Shown here piece after piece: positions 8,183 to 11,931 of a stretch of DNA of 11,931 nt (position 1 is the first letter of the stretch; each line of letters begins with the position of its first letter). Where the stretch lies: positions 1 to 11,931 of the forward strand of contig JADLGT010000346.1 of the NCBI GenBank assembly GCA_020849195.1. Reading direction: 5' to 3'. This DNA is from Bacteroidia bacterium (lineage in GTDB: Bacteria; Bacteroidota; Bacteroidia; JABDFU01). The position numbers were made by a program, and so were the translations under genes. The notes under the pieces were generated by a model, which saw nothing but the letters and a program-made list of their open reading frames with translations, ran no database searches and was not told the origin of the DNA.

Positions 8183-8779
8183 CTAAAAATGATAATTAAG
8201 TGAAACATTAGCGCGATATAGTGCGACATTTGGCGAATAGCCCCCACTCCACATTGTGGGACCTCCGTAAGAAACCGCATAATAATCGTATGCAAACATT
8301 GCACCCACTTCGGCGGTTGCTGAAATATTTTTACTGAGGCTGTATCCAAACTTATAAAAAACACCTGCGCCAACTCCTTTCCCTTTTCCTGTTCCTACTA
8401 TTTTAAATATTTTATCGCCAAACACACGGGGCGCTTCAAACATAAATCCAATAAAATCAATACCGACAGCGTGAAGAAAATAGGTTTCAACAAGGCTACG
8501 TTGCACACCTATGTTACCCATATACAGCCATGTAGAAGGAAAATTGAGTGCACTAATTCCAAAACGAGTCTCAATAGATTTATCGACAGAAGGGTTCCGT
8601 GTGCCAAAATAAAACTCATGTTTATAGTCAATTTGAAATGAAGGGAAAGGAGCTATATCGCGTATGGCGGTTATTGCCGGCACATTTATACCCACGCCAA
8701 TTGCATTTAATGATTCAAATTGTGCAACACATTGAAAAGAAAAGAAAAGGAAAGAAAATGCCAAAAGTAAACTGCGCAT
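8183..8779 (-). CDS. putative outer-membrane beta-barrel-like protein
   Basis: A 198-residue exported protein that I do not recognise as a named family. The signal peptide is clear (LLLAFSFLFFSFQCVAQ, cleavage near residue 19-20). The mature chain alternates polar and aromatic/hydrophobic residues in strand-like blocks (FPSFQIDYKHEFYFGTR, WLYMGNIGVQRSL, GAGVFYKFGYSLSKN, SATAEVGAMFAYDYYAVSY) and ends LYRANVSLNYHF. The final Phe and preceding strand are typical of outer-membrane barrels recognised by BamA. A small 8-strand porin-like fold is inferred. It begins 5 bases after the pth stop, so the two are probably co-transcribed. That link looks positional, not functional. Confidence 0.72.
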   Translation of the reverse strand: MRSLLLAFSFLFFSFQCVAQFESLNAIGVGINVPAITAIRDIAPFPSFQIDYKHEFYFGTRNPSVDKSIETRFGISALNFPSTWLYMGNIGVQRSLVETYFLHAVGIDFIGFMFEAPRVFGDKIFKIVGTGKGKGVGAGVFYKFGYSLSKNISATAEVGAMFAYDYYAVSYGGPTMWSGGYSPNVALYRANVSLNYHF

Positions 8780-8784
8780 ACTAG

Positions 8785-9348
8785 TTATTTGTTGTTAAAT
8801 TCATTCATGGAGCGGTCAATCCCTATGGTGCCAAAGCTTTTAATTAGGTCCGCCGCAAGGTCGGATCGGAGTTGTAAATATTTTTGCTCATCACTCGTCC
8901 ATTTTCCTAACACATATTCCGACTGCCGGCCTTTTGGAAAATCGTTCCCAATTCCAAATCTCAGGCGAGGATAATTTGTTGTATGGAGTACTTCCTGAAT
9001 GCTTTTTAACCCATTATGTCCGCCATCACTACCCGAAGCTTTGAGGCGAAGTTTTCCGAAAGGTAATGCTATATCGTCAGTAACTACTAACAAATGTTCA
9101 ATCGGAATTTTTTCGGTTTGTAACCAATAATTTACCGCCTTCCCGCTCAAGTTCATGTATGTGGTGGGCTTGATAAGAATAAATATTTTTCCTTTGAATT
9201 TGTATTCTGCCTTAAATGCCAGGCGGTCTTGTGAAAAAAAAATACCTCCTGCATTAGCTAATGTATCTAACACCGTAAAACCTATGTTATGCCTTGTGCC
9301 GATATATTCATCGCCGATATTTCCAAGTCCTGCTATTAAAAATTTCAT
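8785..9348 (-). CDS. pth: peptidyl-tRNA hydrolase
   Basis: Releases tRNA from peptidyl-tRNA dropped by stalled ribosomes; cytoplasmic and normally essential. With the start used here it has 187 residues, close to the bacterial family length. Key residues fit: Asn10 in AGLGN, catalytic His20 in TRHNIGF, Asn66 in TYMNLSGKAV, Asp91 in VTDDIALPFGK, and the GGHNG motif. An upstream in-frame ATG at 9361-9363 would add five residues (MIYSL). I prefer the ATG at 9346-9348 because it starts directly at MKFLIAGLGN, puts the catalytic His at residue 20 as in E. coli, and leaves room for a leader after the candidate -7 box at 9375-9382. It is followed at 5 bases by the barrel-like gene. Confidence 0.96.
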   Translation of the reverse strand: MKFLIAGLGNIGDEYIGTRHNIGFTVLDTLANAGGIFFSQDRLAFKAEYKFKGKIFILIKPTTYMNLSGKAVNYWLQTEKIPIEHLLVVTDDIALPFGKLRLKASGSDGGHNGLKSIQEVLHTTNYPRLRFGIGNDFPKGRQSEYVLGKWTSDEQKYLQLRSDLAADLIKSFGTIGIDRSMNEFNNK

Positions 9349-9374
9349 CAACGAATATATCATTTTCCTTAAAA

Positions 9375-9382
9375 CAAAACTA
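9375..9382 (-). promoter_or_regulatory. candidate -7 promoter element for pth
   Basis: On the minus strand this reads TAGTTTTG, a full match to the Bacteroidota -7 consensus TAnnTTTG. Transcription would start near 9370, about 20 bases before the preferred pth start and only a few bases before the alternative ATG at 9363. No clear -33 TTTG is visible upstream, so the call rests on one box and its position. Confidence 0.4.
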
Positions 9383-9394
9383 CCTCTTGGTTTA

Positions 9395-9500
9395 GCTCTT
9401 TGCTATAGTGTTTACGAGAAACGGGCTTGGTATTTTTGTCGACGTTTTAAAAAACATGTTAATCATTGCAAGAATTGAGGTCTGCTGTTTAGCAAAGAGC
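9395..9500. repeat. 11-bp inverted repeat with 84-base spacer
   Basis: GCTCTTTGCTA at 9395-9405 is the exact reverse complement of TAGCAAAGAGC at 9490-9500. The right arm runs into the first hairpin at 9494-9529, so the left arm could compete with it for pairing. Alternatively this is an inverted remnant of the same repeat. The match is exact but short. Confidence 0.5.
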
Positions 9501-9529
9501 AGTGGAAGATAAATGTCAGCCTGTTCTTT
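9494..9529 (+). repeat. hairpin repeat, copy 1
   Basis: AAAGAGCAG (9494-9502) pairs with CTGTTCTTT (9521-9529) over 9 positions, one of them a G-T (G-U in RNA) pair, with an 18-base loop. The same bottom stem and part of the loop recur about 107 bases downstream in copy 2. The G-U pair is favourable only in a + strand transcript; on the other strand it would be A-C. The T-rich 3' side (TTCTTTTT) could also act as a weak + strand terminator. Confidence 0.45.
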
Positions 9530-9601
9530 TTAATGCTGTCGCTGTCATGATGGTATTCTGAACAAACGAATTCACAAAAAATTGTCATTAGCCTCCGATA
9601 A

Positions 9602-9633
9602 AAGAGTTGGCAGATTAACACCAGCCAATTCTT
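9602..9633 (+). repeat. hairpin repeat, copy 2 (possible terminator of the 9674-10129 gene)
   Basis: AAGAGTTGGC (9602-9611) pairs with GCCAATTCTT (9624-9633) over 10 positions with one G-T pair and a 12-base loop. It shares AAAGAG, TGG.AGAT.AA, CAGCC and TTCTT with copy 1. On the minus strand it lies about 40 bases after the stop of the exported-protein gene and is followed by TTATC, so it could be a weak terminator for that gene. Confidence 0.45.
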
Positions 9634-9673
9634 AAAATCTATCTCTTTAGTTTAGCAACTCAAAAGTTCAACG

Positions 9674-10129
9674 CTATTTTATTTTAACCATTTGCAAAGG
9701 CTCTACAAGTCCACTCATTTGTTTTCCCGACCCATCTGTAACTATAATATTTTCGAAAGTAAATTTAACACCCGGAAAAGCCTGCGTTAAAATTTCTTTC
9801 GCCACATTATTCAGTTTCCTATTCTGGATTTTTTTTACCGCATTACCGCCACTCACAGGAATAATAAGATTACAGTTTAAAAATAATAGCGGCTGCACAT
9901 TCCCTTTAGCATCTACAATGTAAAGTTTATCTGACTTTAAACCCAACTTGTACATTTTCTTACCCGATTTATTTTCTACTCGCTTAAATACATGTACCCC
10001 AAAAGTGAATAGGTTAGGATTAATGTGTGTTACGGCATTGATAGAGTCGGCGGGAGTTGCCTTAGTATTGTCTTGCGAATAACAAGCTGATGCCAAAAGG
10101 GAAAAAAATGAAAACAGAATATATTTCAT
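9674..10129 (-). CDS. unrecognised small exported protein
   Basis: A 151-residue protein of unknown family. It starts MKYILFSFFSLLASACYSQ, a clear export signal. This could be a signal peptidase I site near CYS|Q, or a lipoprotein with ASAC as a poor lipobox. The mature part has an acid/Thr-rich linker, then FTFGVHVFKRVENKSGKKMY, a basic segment VKKIQNRKLNNVAKEI, and a C-terminal block ending VEPLQMVKIK. No known motif is visible. The reading frame stays open upstream to an ATG at 10226-10228, but those 33 extra codons run through the palindromic repeats at 10163-10236, so the start at 10127-10129 (or 10133-10135) is preferred. It lies downstream of murF with a 117-base gap; co-transcription is possible but unproven. 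Confidence 0.65.
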   Translation of the reverse strand: MKYILFSFFSLLASACYSQDNTKATPADSINAVTHINPNLFTFGVHVFKRVENKSGKKMYKLGLKSDKLYIVDAKGNVQPLLFLNCNLIIPVSGGNAVKKIQNRKLNNVAKEILTQAFPGVKFTFENIIVTDGSGKQMSGLVEPLQMVKIK

Positions 10130-10167
10130 CCGCATATATCTTTCATTTTCTGTTTGTTGGATGCCTG

Positions 10168-10182
10168 CCTGTCGCAGACAGG
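10168..10182. repeat. short perfect palindrome CCTGTC-GCA-GACAGG
   Basis: A 6-bp GC-rich stem with a 3-base loop, preceded by GCCTG at 10163-10167, so the motif GCCTGCCTGTCGCAGACAGG stands out from the AT-rich surroundings. I recall similar GC-rich palindromes dispersed in Bacteroidota genomes, where they create spurious frames reading CLRQAG-like peptides, as here. That is memory, not a search. Confidence 0.55.
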
Positions 10183-10183
10183 G

Positions 10184-10235
10184 AACACCCATGATATTCA
10201 TTTGTGTTTGCGATACCATAGGTATCATGGGTGTT
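10184..10235. repeat. 13-bp perfect inverted repeat with nested palindrome
   Basis: AACACCCATGATA (10184-10196) and TATCATGGGTGTT (10223-10235) are exact reverse complements, spaced by 26 bases. Within it, GATACC-ATA-GGTATC (10212-10226) forms a second hairpin that shares bases 10223-10226 with the right arm, so the two folds exclude each other. The element lies 11 bases past the murF stop. It has no following T-run, so it does not look like a standard terminator; a dispersed palindromic element or an RNA-protecting 3' structure fits better. Confidence 0.6.
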
Positions 10236-10246
10236 TCATAAGTTTT

Positions 10247-11560
10247 TTATAATACATCCACTACTTTCTCCAACTTTACGCCCCGTGAGCCTTTTATAAG
10301 CAGTGCGGAACCGGTAATGGGATTTTTTTTCAAAAATTCAACTAAAGAATCGACCGTATCAAACAATTGGGCTCCATCAGTATTTGCAAGTCCCTTAAAA
10401 TTTTTTCCGACAAGAAAAATCTTTGAGAATTTTTTTTCTTTTACAAGGTTTACTACTGCTTGATGTTCCTGTGAACAATCGGCTCCCAGCTCAAGCATTT
10501 CGCCCAAAATCAAAACTTTATTTTCCCACTTCAAGTCTGCAAAATTATCAATGGCTGCTTTCATACTTGTAGGGTTGGCATTGTAGGCATCCAACAATAT
10601 CTTATTGTTTCCTTTCTCAATTAATTGCGAACGACTGTTTGTAGGGGCATAGCTTTCGAGTGCTTCGTTTATTTTATGTTCATCCACACCAAAGTGTGCT
10701 GCAAGCGCCACAGCGGCAAGCAAATTGTCGAAATTATATCGTCCTGCCAGTTGCGTATTCACAGCATCGCGGTCTATTAATGGCGTAAGACTTTCTTTTC
10801 TTTTCCAGCGCATTTTTACAAATGGGTCTGCTTTAATTAACGTGCCTTGTATGTCAACCTGATTAGTGGTACCATACGATGAAACACGTATTCCTTCAGA
10901 CATTTTTAATAACACTTCGTCTTCCGCATTAATAAACAATAATCCGTTTTTCTTTTTTATATATTCATACAATTCCCCCTTAGCTTTTTTTACACCATCG
11001 GGCCCGCCAAAGCCTTCCAAGTGTGCCCTGCCTATATTTGTAATAATCCCGTAATCGGGCTCTGCAATTAAACACAGTGCAGCTATTTCGCCCACATGAT
11101 TTGCGCCCATTTCAATTACAGCCATTTCATGATCCTTTGTAAGCGATAGCAGAGTTAATGGAACACCTATGTGGTTGTTCAGATTACCTTTAGTTGATAG
11201 AACATTGTATTTTTTTGATAGTGCAAGCGTTATTAATTCTTTAGTCGTTGTTTTACCATTACTGCCTGTTATGGCTATAAAGGGAATATTGAACATTCGC
11301 CGGTGATAATTGGCGAGTGCTTGTAATGCTTCGAGTACATTGGGAACAAATAAAAAATTTTTACCCTTTACATATTCTTCCTCATCAACAACAGCATAAG
11401 CACAGCCTTTTTGAACTGCAGATTCGGCGAAAGTATTACCGTTAAAGTTCGCCCCTTTTAGTGCAAAAAAAATTGCGCCTTTTTTAATAATGCGCGTATC
11501 GGTACATACAACAGGATGGTTTTCGAATATTTTATATAAAAGTGCTATTTGTGTAAACAT
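10247..11560 (-). CDS. murF: UDP-N-acetylmuramoyl-tripeptide--D-alanyl-D-alanine ligase
   Basis: The last cytoplasmic ATP-dependent step of peptidoglycan precursor synthesis: adds D-Ala-D-Ala to UDP-MurNAc-tripeptide. At 437 residues it has the usual Mur ligase length. The N-terminal domain has TDTRIIKKGAIFFALKG (20-36); the ATP loop is GSNGKTTTKE at 99-108; NLNNHIGVP lies at 126-134; the metal/carbamate-region EMGANH follows at 150-155; GRYNFDN at 273-279 and the MurF-typical DAYNANPTSM at 324-333 identify the subtype; LGEMLELG lies at 352-359 and the C-terminal domain closes with LLIKGSRGVKLEKVV. The ATG at 11558-11560 is the natural start. It is downstream of gldJ but separated from it by a strong terminator, so it should have its own promoter in 11561-11616. 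A TTTG at 11617-11620 with a poor -7 (TACTCTCG, 11591-11598) is the best candidate I see. Confidence 0.97.
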   Translation of the reverse strand: MFTQIALLYKIFENHPVVCTDTRIIKKGAIFFALKGANFNGNTFAESAVQKGCAYAVVDEEEYVKGKNFLFVPNVLEALQALANYHRRMFNIPFIAITGSNGKTTTKELITLALSKKYNVLSTKGNLNNHIGVPLTLLSLTKDHEMAVIEMGANHVGEIAALCLIAEPDYGIITNIGRAHLEGFGGPDGVKKAKGELYEYIKKKNGLLFINAEDEVLLKMSEGIRVSSYGTTNQVDIQGTLIKADPFVKMRWKRKESLTPLIDRDAVNTQLAGRYNFDNLLAAVALAAHFGVDEHKINEALESYAPTNSRSQLIEKGNNKILLDAYNANPTSMKAAIDNFADLKWENKVLILGEMLELGADCSQEHQAVVNLVKEKKFSKIFLVGKNFKGLANTDGAQLFDTVDSLVEFLKKNPITGSALLIKGSRGVKLEKVVDVL

Positions 11561-11616
11561 GTTTAGCCTAAATCATTGTAAGTTGTACAGCGAGAGTAAA
11601 TATTGGTATAAAAAAT

Positions 11617-11650
11617 CAAAGCCCCAAGTTAGCTTTAACTTGGGGCTTTG
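11617..11650 (-). terminator. strong intrinsic terminator after gldJ
   Basis: A 15-bp perfect stem, CAAAGCCCCAAGTTA against TAACTTGGGGCTTTG, closes a 4-base loop. It begins 20 bases after the gldJ stop. On the minus strand the stem is followed by ATTTTTTATA, a good U-tract, so it is oriented to end gldJ transcription before murF. Confidence 0.9.
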
Positions 11651-11670
11651 GCAAAGTTTGATTTAAAATT

Positions 11671-11931
11671 TTACATCCCAACAGGGCTACCAACCCTTGT
11701 CATGCAACAACGGAAGCCCAACCATGGAGCTGTTTGACGTTGGTCGAGGAAGCGACGTGTACCCGGTCCCATCCAGTAGGCCCGATCGTGCCAGTTGCCT
11801 CCTTTAAACACACGGGCCTTATCGTTAATCATTGAATAAACTCCGTACTCATACATCAGTTTATTTTGACCGGGACTGGTTAAAGCATCTTCTCCGGATC
11901 CGTAATAAACACTTGAGTTAATATCTCCGTC
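11671..11931 (-). CDS. gldJ: GldJ-like gliding/T9SS lipoprotein, C-terminal part
   Basis: Only the last 86 residues are in the window; the frame is open to the right edge, from DGDINSSVYYGSGED onward. The sequence is the end of a formylglycine-generating-enzyme (sulfatase-modifying factor) type domain: YEYGVYSMINDKARVFKGG, WHDRAYWMGPGTRRFLD and GFRCCMTRVGSPVGM. Among Bacteroidota, GldJ and GldK both carry this fold; GldJ is a T9SS- and gliding-associated outer-membrane lipoprotein, GldK part of the T9SS ring. I choose GldJ because murF lies next downstream, an arrangement I recall for gldJ, and because of the GTRRFLD...GFRC ending. GldK or another FGE-fold lipoprotein cannot be fully excluded without the N-terminal part. 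A strong terminator follows the stop. Confidence 0.75.
   Translation of the reverse strand, partial: DGDINSSVYYGSGEDALTSPGQNKLMYEYGVYSMINDKARVFKGGNWHDRAYWMGPGTRRFLDQRQTAPWLGFRCCMTRVGSPVGM

Larger units (their letters stand above)
9364..9673. other. gene-poor intergenic region with structured repeats
   Basis: About 310 bases between pth and the exported-protein gene, both on the minus strand. I see no credible coding frame and no tRNA-like cloverleaf. It holds the candidate pth promoter, an 11-bp long-range inverted repeat and two hairpins of related sequence (separate entries). The rest is AT-rich and featureless to my eye. Confidence 0.6.

Noticed and set aside
9349..9363. Upstream ATG of pth (adds MIYSL)
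   Set aside because: The downstream ATG restores the family's N-terminus and catalytic His20 numbering, and lies at a better distance from the candidate -7 box.
9364..9673. Hidden tRNA or small coding gene
   Set aside because: No cloverleaf with a T-arm GTTC/CCA end is visible and all frames are short. The 107-codon plus-strand frame at 9155-9478 is mostly antisense to pth.

Overview
The window looks like a chromosomal segment of a Bacteroidota bacterium with a type IX secretion system (T9SS), probably outside the gut Bacteroides. The evidence is the AT-rich sequence, weak Shine-Dalgarno leaders, a candidate TAnnTTTG-type -7 box, a cargo protein with a C-terminal T9SS sorting domain, the C-terminus of a GldJ-like lipoprotein beside murF, a single-chain eukaryote-like glycyl-tRNA synthetase, and a DUF4292-type lipoprotein. 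No phage, insertion sequence, CRISPR array, tRNA or rRNA is visible. Most of it is core genome.

Left part (1-4950, + strand): a tightly packed operon for envelope assembly. A sugar-1-phosphate nucleotidyltransferase with a left-handed beta-helix tail is followed by a large TPR lipoprotein, a DUF4292 lipoprotein (8-base overlap) and an EnvC-like coiled-coil/LytM protein (29-base overlap). The LytM domain has lost several of its zinc and catalytic residues, so it is more likely a hydrolase activator than an enzyme.

Middle (5044-7394, + strand): the A subunit of a succinyl-CoA:3-ketoacid CoA-transferase, with no B subunit beside it, then glyS. glyS converges with a minus-strand cluster (9348 down to 7404) that reads pth, a small outer-membrane-barrel-like protein, and a T9SS cargo protein.

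Right part (9349-11931): a gene-poor stretch with two hairpins of related sequence, a minus-strand gene for an unrecognised exported protein, a compact group of palindromes between it and murF, then murF and the 3' end of gldJ, separated by a very strong intrinsic terminator.

No convincing new multi-gene system was found. The least explained signals are the non-coding structures at 9395-9633 and 10163-10236, the unrecognised exported protein at 9674-10129, and the unpaired CoA-transferase subunit.
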